A DNA stretch of 64,000 nucleotides from Cryobacterium sp. SO2 (lineage in GTDB: Bacteria; Actinomycetota; Actinomycetes; Actinomycetales; Microbacteriaceae). A model generated the notes under the pieces. The model had not been told where the DNA came from. It worked only from the letters and a program-made list of their open reading frames with translations, and searched no databases. The DNA is taken from the NCBI RefSeq assembly GCF_026151165.2, contig NZ_CP117849.1:620001-684000 (forward strand). Reading direction: 5' to 3'. The position numbers and the translations under genes were made by a program. Positions 8,738 to 19,348 of this stretch are shown piece after piece. Within the stretch, counting starts at the first letter, position 1; every line of letters begins with the position of its first letter.

Positions 8738-9781
8738 ATGGCCACAGTTGAGTCCGATGCGCCGCGTCAGCAGACCGACCTGCCTGGCCGGCGCTTGGGC
8801 TGGAAGATCGTGCTCGTGGTGGGCGGGATCGTCGCCCTGGTCGCCGCAGTGACCATCACCGCGGTGGTCTGGACGATCACCAGCGCCTACCAGTCGGTGG
8901 AACGGTTCCAGCTCGCCTTCCCACCCGACGCGGAGCGCCCACCACTGACGACCGGCGACGCGGCCGGCGCGCTCAACTTTCTGCTGCTGGGTTCCGACAG
9001 CCGCGGTGCCTCCGGCTCGGCCGCGGACCTCACCGGGCAGCACTCCGACACCATCGTGATCCTGCATATCCCCGCCGACCGTTCGGCGCTGAGCGTGATG
9101 TCGATTCCCCGGGACAGCTGGCTGGAGGTGCCCGGCCACGGCGAGACGAGTATCAGTGCCGCGCTTTCCTTGGGCGGTGTTCCCCTGACCGTGCAGACGG
9201 TGGAGGGGGTCATCGGGGTGCGGGTCGACCATGTGGCGGTGGTGGACTTCGCCGGGTTCGAGGGGCTCACGGATGCATTGGGCGGGGTGGATGTAAACAA
9301 CCCGATCGCCTTCGACTCCTACTACCTCGAGGGCCACGCCTTTCCCGCGGGCACCCAGCACCTCGACGGCACCGAGGCGCTCGCCTTCGCCCGGGAACGG
9401 GCCGCCTTCACCGACGGCGACTTTCAGCGGGTGCGCAACCAGCAGTTGCTCATCCGCGCCCTGCTCGACGGGGTGATGCAGCAGGAGACGCTCACGAACC
9501 CGGCCAAGATGGTGGATGTGGTCGGCGCCATCACCCCGCACCTGGCGATCGACGAGAAGCTCACCTCCGGCGACCTGGTGGCGTTGGGGGTGGCGTTGCG
9601 GGAGGTGCGTGCCGACGACGTGGAGTTCTTCCTGATTCCCACGAATGGCACCGGGTCCGGCACCACCACCGAGGGCCACCCCATCGTGAACATCGACTGG
9701 GCGGCAGTGCCGGCCCTTCAGGAGGCGTTCCGCACCGACGCCCTCACCGGCTTCGCGTCGCAACTGCAGGCGGCCGGCTGA
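8738..9781 (+). CDS. LCP (LytR-CpsA-Psr) family glycopolymer transferase, copy 2
   Basis: A 347-residue protein with the same layout as the upstream copy: short basic N-tail, one membrane helix (IVLVVGGIVALVAAVTITAVV), then an LCP domain with HSDTIVILHIPADR, SIPRDSWLEVPGHGE and HLDGTEALAFARER. The two copies are nearly identical over their core motifs and diverge at the N-terminus and in the loops, which indicates a fairly recent tandem duplication. The start ATG 8738 has a GGAGGTGG ribosome-binding site that overlaps the end of the first gene's stop region. Separate polymers or redundant ligases are both possible. Confidence 0.9.
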   Translation: MATVESDAPRQQTDLPGRRLGWKIVLVVGGIVALVAAVTITAVVWTITSAYQSVERFQLAFPPDAERPPLTTGDAAGALNFLLLGSDSRGASGSAADLTGQHSDTIVILHIPADRSALSVMSIPRDSWLEVPGHGETSISAALSLGGVPLTVQTVEGVIGVRVDHVAVVDFAGFEGLTDALGGVDVNNPIAFDSYYLEGHAFPAGTQHLDGTEALAFARERAAFTDGDFQRVRNQQLLIRALLDGVMQQETLTNPAKMVDVVGAITPHLAIDEKLTSGDLVALGVALREVRADDVEFFLIPTNGTGSGTTTEGHPIVNIDWAAVPALQEAFRTDALTGFASQLQAAG

Positions 9782-10188
9782 CCGGCCGGTGTGTAGTGCC
9801 TCGCGTCGTGCGCATAAGCTCGCGAGGTCTCGACAAGCTCGACCAGCGTGTGGTGGGTCGTGCCCGATCTTTGGTCGAGCTTGTCGAGACCCGGTGACCC
9901 GGCCTGTGGGTCGTGCCCGATCGTTGGTCGAGCTTGTCGAGACCCGGTGACCCGGCCTGTGGGTCGCGCCTGATCGCTGGTCGAGCTTGTCGAGACCTGG
10001 TGACCCGGCCTGTGGGTCGCGCCCGATCGCTGGTCGAGCTTGTCGAGACCCGGTGACGTGTCCGCTGTGTTGGCTCGTATGCAGGTCGTCTTGCGGGGTC
10101 TCGACAAGCTCGACCAGCGAGGGGGGCCTCGACCAGCGAGGGGGGGCTCGACAAGCTCGACCAGCGGGGCGGGGCGGGGCGGGCGTTC
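9782..10188. repeat. Core-repeat array A1, period 53 bp
   Basis: The stretch without genes downstream of the LCP pair holds seven copies of the dispersed repeat GGTCTCGACAAGCTCGACCA or its reverse complement. Four copies, beginning at 9872, 9925, 9978 and 10031, form a tandem array with an exact 53-bp period; the linker varies slightly around GTGACCCGGCCTGTGGGTCG. Inverted copies stand at 9826 and 10097, with a further one at 10147. The core is itself nearly palindromic (TCGAGCTTGTCGA). No gene is seen here. Confidence 0.85.
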
Positions 10189-11076
10189 CTAGGAGAACGA
10201 GATGATGGCGTTGATGATCGTGGGCCCCAGCACGGCGATCATCAGCACCGGCAGGATGAAGAGCATCAGCGGGAAGAGCACCTTGACGGGGATCTGCATG
10301 GCCTTCTCCTCGGCGCGCTGACGCCGTTTCAGGCGCATCTCCTGCGCCTGCATCCGCAGCACCGTGCTGATCGAGATTCCATAGGCATCCGCCTGCACCA
10401 CCGACCGGATGAACGTCTTGAGATCGGGCACCGACACCCGCTCGCCCAGGGCCAGGTAGGCCTCCCGCCGGCTCATCCCGAAACGCATGTCCTGCAGAGT
10501 GCGCACCAGTTCTTCGGCGAGCGGTCCCTTGCCGTTGTTGCCGGCACGCGCCATCGCCGCTTCGAAACCGAGGCCCGCCTCCACGGCGATCGTCATCTGA
10601 TCGAGCGTGTCGGGCAGTTCCAGGCCGATGGTGGTTTGCCGCTCCTGCCCGCGGCTGTACAGCAGCAACTCGGGAAGGAAGTAAGCGATCACGGTGACGA
10701 AGACGATGAGTGCCAGCACCGGTCCGCTCAGCCGGCTACCGAACAGCAGCAGCGCCAGCAGCAGGGCCACGGCGGCGAGCACCGGTTTCACCGCGAGCAC
10801 CCGGGCAAGCGGCCACGCGGCGGGCCGGCCCGCGGCGGCGTGCAGCTTGCCGAGCAGCGCTACGTTGCGCGGCACGGTGAGCTTGCGGGTGAATTCCGCC
10901 CAGGCCGGTTCGCGGGCGGCAGCGGGCGCGGTATTCGGGTGCAGGCCGCGGGCGAGGTTGGCCTGGATCTGTTTCTGCGCGCCGGAGCCGCCGCCGCCGG
11001 GCACGAATAAGGCCCAGAGGATGGCCGGCACGGCGAGCGATACGGCCAGTACGGCCAGGAGCACGGTCAGCGGCAT
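10189..11076 (-). CDS. tadC: Tad pilus inner-membrane protein TadC (type II secretion F domain)
   Basis: A 295-residue integral membrane protein with three or four hydrophobic segments. The central domain has LPDTLDQMTIAVEAGLGFEAAMAR and a C-terminal FPLMLFILPVLMIAVLGP helix, the T2SSF/GspF pattern of TadC. With TadB it forms the platform in the inner membrane that the ATPase TadA drives to assemble Flp pili. It is the last gene of the operon, 64 bases after tadB. Its stop faces the repeat array A1. Confidence 0.88.
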   Translation of the reverse strand: MPLTVLLAVLAVSLAVPAILWALFVPGGGGSGAQKQIQANLARGLHPNTAPAAAREPAWAEFTRKLTVPRNVALLGKLHAAAGRPAAWPLARVLAVKPVLAAVALLLALLLFGSRLSGPVLALIVFVTVIAYFLPELLLYSRGQERQTTIGLELPDTLDQMTIAVEAGLGFEAAMARAGNNGKGPLAEELVRTLQDMRFGMSRREAYLALGERVSVPDLKTFIRSVVQADAYGISISTVLRMQAQEMRLKRRQRAEEKAMQIPVKVLFPLMLFILPVLMIAVLGPTIINAIISFS

Positions 11077-11140
11077 GGGGTGGCTCCTCGGGACGAGGCG
11101 GTTGCGGGGGCGCCGGCGGGGTGCCGGCGTGCGGGAACGG

Positions 11141-12069
11141 TCAGAATTTGAACGTCACCACCTTGCGCATCCAGAGGCCGCCGACGGTCATCATTAGAAC
11201 CATCAGGCCGATCAAGCCGAAACCGTAGATGCTCTGGCCGAACTGGGCGATATACGACGGGCTGGTGAGCGAGAGGATGCCGATGACGACGACCGGCAAC
11301 GCCATCAGCACGTAGGCGCTCATTTTGCCTTCGGCGCTGAGCGACGCCACCTGGCGGCGGATCTGGTTGCGCTCCCGGATGGTGGCGCCCACCTGGTCGA
11401 GCACCGAGCCGAGGTCGCCGCCGACCTCCCGGTGGATGGCGATGGCCTGGGCGACCCAACTGAAATCCTCGCTCTTCATGCGCGCTGCGGTCTGGTCGAG
11501 GGCGTCATTGAGGTCGCGGCCCAGGCGGGTCTCGTTCACCGCCCGAGCGAATTCTTCGGCGGTGGGGGAGGCGGCCTCCTGGGACACCGCGTCGATTGCG
11601 CGCAGCAGGCTGTGCCCGGCGCGCAGACCGCCGGCGAGGAGCTGCAGGGTGTCGTCGAGCTGGTCGGCGAACGCCTTCTGCCGGCGGGTGGTGAGCACGC
11701 TGAGCAGCAGCTTGGCACCGACCGGGGCGACGAGCGCGACGAGAAGGGCCAGCGCCGGGCCGCCCAACAGCAGGCCGAAAAGGGCACCGACCACGGTGGC
11801 GGTGCCCACAAGCACCAGGAAGTCGGCCGGGGCGGACCGGATGCCGGCATGCTCGAGCGCGTCGGCGAGGGCGCGCGTCCAGCCGTGCCGGTCGAGCACG
11901 CCGCCGATCCCGTCGGTGGTGCGCCCGGTGAGGCGGCTCAGCCGGGAGGCGGGCGCGATGCTGGGCGGCCGTCGTCGTTCCTCGGGCAGACGCGGGGTGG
12001 CTGAGCGGGTGACGACGAGGAACAGTACGGCCAGGGCTAAGGTCCAGCAGAGCGCGCCGGCGATGAGCA

Positions 12070-12070
<1 letters not shown>
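11141..12070 (-). CDS. tadB: Tad pilus inner-membrane protein TadB (type II secretion F domain)
   Basis: A 309-residue protein. A hydrophobic N-terminal segment (LIAGALCWTLALAVLFLVV) is followed by a cytosolic stretch, two central helices, the F domain (DQLDDTLQLLAGGLRAGHSLLRA, DLGSVLDQVGATIRERNQ) and a C-terminal helix pair. This is the usual TadB layout. It starts at ATG 12070, which overlaps the stop codon of tadA as ATGA. The frame stays open upstream only because it overlaps tadA. Confidence 0.9.
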
Positions 12071-13640
<1,570 letters not shown>

Positions 13641-13644
<4 letters not shown>

Positions 13645-14837
13645 CTCAAGTCCGCTCTCTTGTGTAGCCCGGTGCGGGTGGCGCCGGCCGTGCTGGGGTC
13701 AAAGCGCGCCACCAGGCGGCGCATGGCCTTGGCGGCGGAATCGCGCGAGGGGTTTTGCAACAACGGTTCTCCCTTGTTGATCGAGTACACGACGGCGCGC
13801 GACCGGGGCACGACAACATCCACTGCCTGGCCCAGAGTTGCCTCGATGTCGCGCACGGACAGGCCGCTGTGCCGGTCGGCGATGTTCACCACCACATGGC
13901 GGCTCGCCGGCATCAGGCTCAACTCGCTGAGCACGTCGGTCTGCTTGCGCAGCCCGCGCACACTGGGCACGTCCATGCCGCAAAGCAGCACGGCATCTGT
14001 CGATGCCTCGAGCGCGGCGAGTACGTGTTCGCCGAGCCCGGGGGCGGTGTCGATGACCACGTACTGGAACTCGCTGGCGAGCTGGCGGATCATGTGGGTC
14101 ACGTCGTCGCCGGTGATGCGGTCGGCGTGCGCGGGGGACAGCGGAGCGGCGAGAGCGTAGATGGAACTGGGGTGCACGCTGAGAAACGCCTTGAGCACAA
14201 GAGTGTCTTCGGCGGCGGCGCCGGTGACGGCGTCCAGCAGGGTGTGCTCGGGGTCGATGCCGAGCGCTGTGGCCACGTCACCGAACTGGGCGTCGAGGTC
14301 AACCAGCACCGTCGACATCGGTGCGATGCGGCCCAGGCCCACGGCGAGATTGGTGGCCACGGTGGTCTTGCCCACGCCGCCCTTGGGTGCCGTCACGGTG
14401 ATGACTCGGCCGGTGGGCCCATCCACGACCGGTGCCGGCCCGAGGCCGCGGCGGCGGCTGGCGGCCGAGTGGCAGGCCCGCTCGAGCACCACCCGGACGG
14501 TGTCGGTCTCGGCGAGCGGGTCGACGAGGTCGCGGATGCCGGCGCGCATGGCGGCCAGGGCCAGGTCGGGGCCGGGATCGCAGACCAGCACGGCGCTTAT
14601 CTCCGGGTGCTGCACGTCGAATACCGCGGCGAGGTGCAGGGCGTCCTCGGCCAGTACGCCGGGGCCGAGCACGATCACCTCGGGGGCACCGCCGGGCACC
14701 GCGCGCAGCAGTTCGCCCGGCGACTCCGGCAGCCGCACATCGGTGAAGGTGTGCATTGCGCCCGGTAGTCCGGCGATGGCAAGCTGCATCCGCTTGGCGA
14801 AGTCGGGATCATTGGTGATGAGTAGGAACCGGCTCAT
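13641..14837 (-). CDS. CpaE/TadZ-like pilus localisation ATPase
   Basis: A 398-residue protein. Residues 1-130 resemble an atypical response-regulator receiver domain (MSRFLLITNDPDFAKRM, VIVLGPGVLAED). The rest is a MinD/ParA-type ATPase with the deviant Walker A APKGGVGKTTVATNLA near residue 148, then VLVDLDAQFGD and VVIDTAPGLGEHV. In Tad systems CpaE/TadZ places the machinery in the cell. Start ATG 14837 overlaps the cpaB stop as ATGA, and its own stop overlaps the tadA start, so translation is coupled through the operon. Confidence 0.88.
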
Positions 14838-15571
14838 CAGTACAGGTCCGCCTCCGTGACGATCTTGGTGCCGTCCTCGTTGTCGTCGTCGGTCTGCAGT
14901 GACAGCCAAATGGACGCATTCTGCACGGCGAAGATGATGCGCTCGGCGTCGGCGGCGGTGAGCGCGAAGGTGATCATCAGTGCGCCGTCCGGGGTGGCGG
15001 GGGTGGCCGAGTCGTCGGTTGCCCCTGTCTCGGTGGTGACCACCGCAGGGGCGCCCTGCACGGTGGTGACGAGCACCTTGTTGAAGACCAGGTTGGTGGA
15101 GGGTTGCTGCGCGTCGTTGGTCTTGGTTACGAAGACGCCCACGGTGTCGCCGGCGGCGACCTGGCCGCCCACCATCGCGTCGGCGGCGAGGGAGATTGTC
15201 ACCTCCTGCATGCCCTCCGGCACCCGGATCTTGCCGGGGGTGATGAGGTCTTCCGGGTTGGCCAGACGGCTGGTGAGCAGCTGTTCGCCGGGCAGCAGCT
15301 GCACGGTGGTGATCATGCCCGCCACGGTGGCCAGGTCCGTGACCGCGCCCTCGGCAACGGCGGCGCTGGGCAGCACCTGAACCCGGAGGTATTCGCCGAG
15401 AACTTCGGCCGGGGTGGCCACCGGAATGAGTTGGTCGACCACGTAGACGTCCACGGGGGATGCATCCGCCTGAGCGCGCTCGTCGGCGCCGGTGACGTAC
15501 CCGGCAATGAGAACTGTGCCCGTGATGGCGAGGAGGAGCGCGGCGACGGCGGCGATCAGGCGGATTCTCAT
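14837..15571 (-). CDS. cpaB: CpaB/RcpC-like pilus assembly protein (SAF domain)
   Basis: A 244-residue protein. It has an N-terminal membrane anchor (MRIRLIAAVAALLLAITGTVLIAG), then an SAF domain (VDVYVVDQLIPVATPAEVL, LLPGEQLLTSRLA) and a C-terminal beta-rich RcpC part (VTISLAADAMVGGQVAAGDTV, FNKVLVTTVQG). In Gram-negative bacteria the homologue acts with the outer-membrane secretin. In actinobacteria, which lack one, it is presumed to act at the outer face of the membrane. It starts 11 bases after the tadG stop. Longer frames upstream overlap tadG and are not real. Confidence 0.87.
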   Translation of the reverse strand: MRIRLIAAVAALLLAITGTVLIAGYVTGADERAQADASPVDVYVVDQLIPVATPAEVLGEYLRVQVLPSAAVAEGAVTDLATVAGMITTVQLLPGEQLLTSRLANPEDLITPGKIRVPEGMQEVTISLAADAMVGGQVAAGDTVGVFVTKTNDAQQPSTNLVFNKVLVTTVQGAPAVVTTETGATDDSATPATPDGALMITFALTAADAERIIFAVQNASIWLSLQTDDDNEDGTKIVTEADLY

Positions 15572-15582
15572 TGGTGTGGTAC

Positions 15583-16581
15583 CTAGCGGGTCAGGGTGAC
15601 AATCGACGCGCCCAAGTTGGGCCCGCCGGTGGTGAAACGGTCGTCGAGGGAGACAAAGGAGACGAACTCGCCGATGACGCCCTTGCAGCTGCCGGTGCAG
15701 CGCGCGCCGGTGTACGTGTTGTTGTTGTAGCTGGACGACGGGAACCGCCAGCCCAACAGTTTGAATGCTGCCCAGCCGCGGATCGTGTAACTGCCGCCGG
15801 AGCCGGAGCCGGTGGCGCTGGAGAACACCGGAAGCAGCACGGTTTTGCCGAGCGCAGCGGTGAGGACCGCAGCGCAGCCGGTGGGCAGGTTTGCACCGGT
15901 GTCGCTGCTCATCGCGGCGCTGGTGGCGATGTTGACGGTGGCGCGGCAGGTGCCGGTGGGGTCGTCGAGCCAGCCGAACCCGCCAGGCAATGGCGTACCC
16001 GACCCGTTGACGAGCGGGCAGGTCGCCGAGGAGCCGGTCGTGCCACCGGTGGTGATCACCTGCACCCCGGTGCGTGCGAAGGCGCACTCGGCGAAGGCGA
16101 GCGGGAGCATGGCGGGGCCGGAGGCGGGGCTGCCCCAACTGGCGGTGGCGGATGCGGCAACGGCCTTCGAGTCGATGCCCAGCACCGGGGCGAAGCTCAG
16201 GGCCAGCGTGCCGGCTCCGGTGGCGCCGTCCTTGGTGCTCGTTTGCACCCGCACGGTGGTGGGCGCGGCGGTTGACGGAGCCGTGACCGACACCGCGGCA
16301 GCGCCATCGTTGGCGCTGGCGTTGGCGAAGCTCTGGGCGGTGGCCTGGATGTTCCCGCAGGCACCCTTGGCGCAGTCCTGGGCCACGGCGAGGGCGGCGG
16401 CGTCCGCGCCGTTCTGCAGCTGGGCCCGCTCGGCGTAAAGCGCGCCGGTGTCGATGGCCAGGGCGGTGAAGCCGAGCAGCACCACCATGCTCACGGCCAC
16501 GATCACGGCGACGGCGCCGTGCTCCTCGTTCCGCAGGGCGGCGGCGAGCCGGCGAACCGAGACGCGTAGGGCGTCGCTCAT
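15583..16581 (-). CDS. Tad pilus TadG-like protein
   Basis: About 332 residues. The N-terminus holds the TadG-type prepilin-like region: a short basic lead, EEHGAVAVIVAVSMVVLLGF, then AIDTGALYAERAQLQNGADAAALA. The following 250 residues are extracytoplasmic, with paired cysteines (AQDCAKGACGN, GARCTGSCKG) that may form disulfides. Two starts are possible. ATG 16581 overlaps the tadE stop as ATGA, like most other junctions in the operon, and is preferred. ATG 16590 would add three residues. Confidence 0.85.
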   Translation of the reverse strand: MSDALRVSVRRLAAALRNEEHGAVAVIVAVSMVVLLGFTALAIDTGALYAERAQLQNGADAAALAVAQDCAKGACGNIQATAQSFANASANDGAAAVSVTAPSTAAPTTVRVQTSTKDGATGAGTLALSFAPVLGIDSKAVAASATASWGSPASGPAMLPLAFAECAFARTGVQVITTGGTTGSSATCPLVNGSGTPLPGGFGWLDDPTGTCRATVNIATSAAMSSDTGANLPTGCAAVLTAALGKTVLLPVFSSATGSGSGGSYTIRGWAAFKLLGWRFPSSSYNNNTYTGARCTGSCKGVIGEFVSFVSLDDRFTTGGPNLGASIVTLTR

Positions 16582-16955
16582 CCGCCGCATCGCATGGCCG
16601 CCCGCCCGGTGATGCCGAAGGACGGGCCGAACAGTCCGGTGAGGGCGGGAAGGGAGTAGCTGATAGTGATCTTGGCGGTGGCGCCGGAGACGCAGGCGCC
16701 GGAAATGGCGATTTGGGTGTCGGTGAGAGCTGGATCGAGCACCGGTGAAGCGGCGCGGGCGGCCGTGCGGGCGGCCGCGGGGTCGTTGCCGATGGCCATG
16801 ACGCGTGCGGCCTCGCGGGCGGCGGCCGTGACGCTGATTTGGGCACTGTAGAACATGCCGAACTCCATGATCCCGATCAGCAACGTGACCAGTAGAGGCA
16901 GCAGCAGGGCGAATTCCACTGCCACGGCGCCGCGTTCGTTCCGCCATTTCCGCAT
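16578..16955 (-). CDS. TadE-like minor pilin
   Basis: A 125-residue protein with the TadE signature: a basic MRKWRN lead, then ERGAVAVEFALLLPLLVTLL with the invariant Glu five residues after the cleavable Gly, followed by MEFGMFYSAQISVTAAAREAAR. It is processed by the prepilin peptidase and joins the pilus as a minor subunit. It is the first gene after the stem-loop that separates it from flp, and it overlaps tadG. Confidence 0.9.
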   Translation of the reverse strand: MRKWRNERGAVAVEFALLLPLLVTLLIGIMEFGMFYSAQISVTAAAREAARVMAIGNDPAAARTAARAASPVLDPALTDTQIAISGACVSGATAKITISYSLPALTGLFGPSFGITGRAAMRCGG

Positions 16956-16992
16956 GAGTGCTCCCGGGCTGGCTGGAAAGTGGGAAGGCGAC

Positions 16993-17025
16993 GCTGCCGC
17001 GGTTCTGGGGGAGAACCGCGGCAGC
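16993..17025 (-). terminator. Strong stem-loop between flp and tadE
   Basis: A perfect 14-bp inverted repeat (GCTGCCGCGGTTCT and its complement) with a GGGGG loop lies in the 89-base gap between flp and tadE. No T-run follows on the minus strand. An attenuator or mRNA 3'-end stabiliser, giving far more Flp than machinery, is more likely than full termination. Confidence 0.6.
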
Positions 17026-17044
17026 GCCGGAAATGGGGGGACTG

Positions 17045-17266
17045 CTACGGAGCGGTCGTGGATCCGACGGCCGGGATGCTGTCGGATACACCCTGGAAGA
17101 GGCCGGCCAGCTGCGGCCCGAGGATGACCAGAACCGCGATGATCGCAACGGCGATGAGACCGATGATCAGGCCGTACTCCACGGCGGTCGCGCCGGTCTC
17201 CTCACGGGACAGACGCGCCTTGGCGCTGACGGCGAACGAATTTAGGGTCACGAAAAGAGCCAACAT
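17045..17266 (-). CDS. flp: Flp family type IVb pilin
   Basis: A 73-residue major pilin. A basic lead (NSFAVSAKARLSREE) precedes TGATAVEYGLIIGLIAVAII, in which the Gly/Ala site, the Glu at +5 and the neighbouring Tyr are the Flp hallmarks. The rest is a short tail (GLFQGVSDSIPAVGS). Start ATG 17266 has the ribosome-binding site AAAGGAC. It is the first gene of the operon and is followed by a strong stem-loop. A longer start at 17308 is possible but adds no conserved sequence. Confidence 0.92.
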   Translation of the reverse strand: MLALFVTLNSFAVSAKARLSREETGATAVEYGLIIGLIAVAIIAVLVILGPQLAGLFQGVSDSIPAVGSTTAP

Positions 17267-17519
17267 GGGACTGTCCTTTACTGGGAGATGAGAGACCAAA
17301 CAGCACATTCAAGCGGTACCGGCCAAACAAAGAGGAGACCAATGACGAACAGTACCTGTGCTGGTAGAAGGGTATTGCTCACTTCCTGTTGCGCAAACCG
17401 ACACGCCGTGCGGGAGTGAGAATTGATCACTCTCCCACCCGTTTGTGCCCGATTCGGGCGGTTTCGCCGCAAAAATATCGGCCGCCGACGCTAAATGACG
17501 ACACAACGAAGACGTCGTC

Positions 17520-18191
17520 TCAGTACAACGCGGACGCCCACAGCACTGCCGCAAACGAACCGGCGACCATCGCCGGCCCGAACGGCACGGTCGAACCGCG
17601 GCGGCGGATGAGTGCCACCAGCCCCACCATTGCGCCGATGACGAACCCGGCCAACGCTCCCGCTAGAAGCACGGGCCAGCCCAGGTAGGCCAGGAACAAT
17701 CCCACGACTGCGGAGAACTTCACGTCGCCCATTCCCATGCCCGATGGAGAGATGAGCGCCAGGGCCAGGTACGCGGCGAAGAGCACCGCAGCGCCGGCCA
17801 GAGCTCGGCCGAGTGCCGCCCAGTCGCCGGCCAGGCCGGAGGTCACGGTCAGCAGCCCGACCCCGGTGAGGAAGACCGGCAGGAGCGCCTTGTTGGGCAG
17901 CAGTTTGTGGCGCACGTCCACAACGCTCAGGAATATTCCGCTTGCGGCATAGAAGAGCCAGGCGCCCAGTCCGGTCGCCGGCGAGAGTGTGAGCGCCAGT
18001 ACAGCGAACATCGCGGCGGTTGCCACGGCCCCCAGGATTCTATTCGTGTAGCGGCCACGGCGGCCATTCAACGGGGCCGGGCGGACGGGCCAGAATCTGT
18101 CGGCGATGACGCCACCCAGCCAGCCAACGATGAGTCCGGCAAGGCCGAATCCGGCCACGCCCCATCCGAGGCTGAACGCGTTGACCATCAT
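17520..18191 (-). CDS. A24 family prepilin peptidase
   Basis: A 223-residue membrane protein with about six helices and both catalytic Asp motifs of the type IV prepilin peptidase family: SVVDVRHKLLPN and GMGMGDVKF. It cleaves the Flp and TadE leader peptides at the inner face of the membrane. It lies upstream of flp on the same strand with a gap of 253 bases, which suggests a separate promoter for flp. ATG 18191 and ATG 18188 are adjacent; I chose the first. Confidence 0.9.
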   Translation of the reverse strand: MMVNAFSLGWGVAGFGLAGLIVGWLGGVIADRFWPVRPAPLNGRRGRYTNRILGAVATAAMFAVLALTLSPATGLGAWLFYAASGIFLSVVDVRHKLLPNKALLPVFLTGVGLLTVTSGLAGDWAALGRALAGAAVLFAAYLALALISPSGMGMGDVKFSAVVGLFLAYLGWPVLLAGALAGFVIGAMVGLVALIRRRGSTVPFGPAMVAGSFAAVLWASALY

Positions 18192-18837
18192 GTTCACAGC
18201 CTCGCACACACCCGGCACACCCTCATTTGGGTGCTCGAGTGCCCCAAAGCAGGGGCAATTGGCCGACATTCAGCGAAACTTGAGCAAATCCGGTGGCAAT
18301 CTTCACGGAGACGTACCAAGATCGACGGTGAACTACGGATGAGAGACCCCCGTAGTCGTTACGGCTTACTCGGCCGCGTGTCTGAGAACACCGGTCGATC
18401 GCCGTGTGAGAAGCCTCCGGCTGAGACCCCGGGGGCTTCTCGCACGCTGCCCGCCGTCCCGGTGACCTCGTCCCGCTGGTCGTCCGAGTCCCGTTGGTCG
18501 TCCGAGTCCCGTTGGTCGGGCAAGTCCCGCTGGTCGAGCTTGTCGAGACCTCGCGACCGATCAGCGAGGTTGTCGCGCCTCTCCCGTTGGTCGAGCTTGT
18601 CGAGACCTCGCGTCCGGTCAGCGAGGTTGTCGCGCCTCTCCCGTTGGTCGAGCTTGTCGAGACCTCGCGTCCGGTCAGCGAGGTTGTCGCGCCTCTCCCG
18701 TTGGTCGAGCTTGTCGAGACCTCGCGTCCGGTCAGCCCAACGAATGCGGCCCACCTCCCCAGCCGACCCGCACGAACACTATCCACAGGCGCGCCCCGCG
18801 CACCCCCGAGCCGCACACTGCCTGCGACCCTCCTAGC
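18192..18837. repeat. Core-repeat array A3, period 57 bp, in a gene-free stretch
   Basis: The 646 bases between the prepilin peptidase and the GIY-YIG gene hold no convincing gene. From about 18474 there are half-sites (CCCGTTGGTCGTCCGAGT), then a tandem array with an exact 57-bp period (CGAGACCTCGCG at 18544, 18601, 18658 and 18715). The units hold TTGGTCGAGCTTGTCGAGAC plus the linker TCAGCGAGGTTGTCGCGCCT. Because 57 is a multiple of three, all frames stay open, so long reading frames here are artefacts. Confidence 0.85.
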
Positions 18838-18839
18838 AT
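18834..18839 (+). promoter_or_regulatory. -10 box (TAGCAT) before the GIY-YIG gene
   Basis: TAGCAT ends 7 nt before the ATG at 18847, which suggests that an in-frame leaderless start at 18847 may be used instead of 18838. Confidence 0.35.
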
Positions 18840-19122
18840 GCCATTCATGTACATCCTCCATTGCTCTGACGGGTCGTTCTATGTCGGCAGCACGTGGGAC
18901 CTCGAGCGCCGGGTCGCGCAACACAACACCGCCGATCAAGGCGCGGGCTACACCCGTCGTCGTCGCCCGGTGCAACTCGTCTACTTCGAGCAAACCGACC
19001 GAATAGCTGATGCCTACGCTCGTGAGAAGCAGATCCAAGGTTGGGGTCGTGCCAAGCGAATCGCGCTCATCGAGGGCCGCTATGACGACTTGCCTGGCCT
19101 GAGCAGGCCGCAGGACCCCTGA
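18838..19122 (+). CDS. GIY-YIG nuclease superfamily protein (UPF0213/YhbQ type)
   Basis: A 94-residue single-domain protein. MPFMYILHCSDGSFYVGSTW holds the GIY-YIG-like strand pair (YIL and YVG). Conserved Arg and His (LERRVAQHN), Tyr (AGYTRRRRPVQLVYFE) and Glu (YAREKQIQGWGRAKRIALI) follow, as in the YhbQ group. Members are small cytosolic endonuclease-like proteins of unclear substrate. An in-frame ATG at 18847 is an alternative start. The gene stands alone between two arrays of the dispersed repeat. Confidence 0.85.
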   Translation: MPFMYILHCSDGSFYVGSTWDLERRVAQHNTADQGAGYTRRRRPVQLVYFEQTDRIADAYAREKQIQGWGRAKRIALIEGRYDDLPGLSRPQDP

Positions 19123-19348
19123 GCATTGCATCGGTATCGACAAGCTCGACCAGCGGGGCGGGGCCGGCCATCCGCTGATCGAGCCTGTCGAGATCCCGTG
19201 AGAGGGGAACGTTCTTGACGCCGGGTCACTGGGTCTCGACAAGCTCGACCAGCGGTTCGGGCCCGACCAGCGGTGATGGCCCCGACCGGCGGGGCGGGGC
19301 CGGCCATCCGCTGATCGAGCTTGTCGAGATCCCGCCAGACGGGCGGGC
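19123..19348. repeat. Core-repeat cluster A4
   Basis: Four diverged copies of the core repeat occur near 19135, 19171, 19231 and 19308, in alternating orientation (TCGACAAGCTCGACCAGCGG and CGCTGATCGAGCTTGTCGAG). Together they form larger inverted repeats around GGCGGGGCCGGCCATC, which itself occurs twice. No gene seen. Confidence 0.8.

Noticed and set aside
9871..10052. Regular direct repeats that look like a small CRISPR array
   Set aside because: The intervals between cores are themselves repeated and near-identical, so there are no unique spacers; no cas genes are present and the same core occurs scattered elsewhere.
18223..19242. Long reading frames on the minus strand and on the plus strand across the 57-bp array
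   Set aside because: The repeat length is a multiple of three and GC-rich, which keeps all frames open; the frames show only translated repeats and overlap a real gene.
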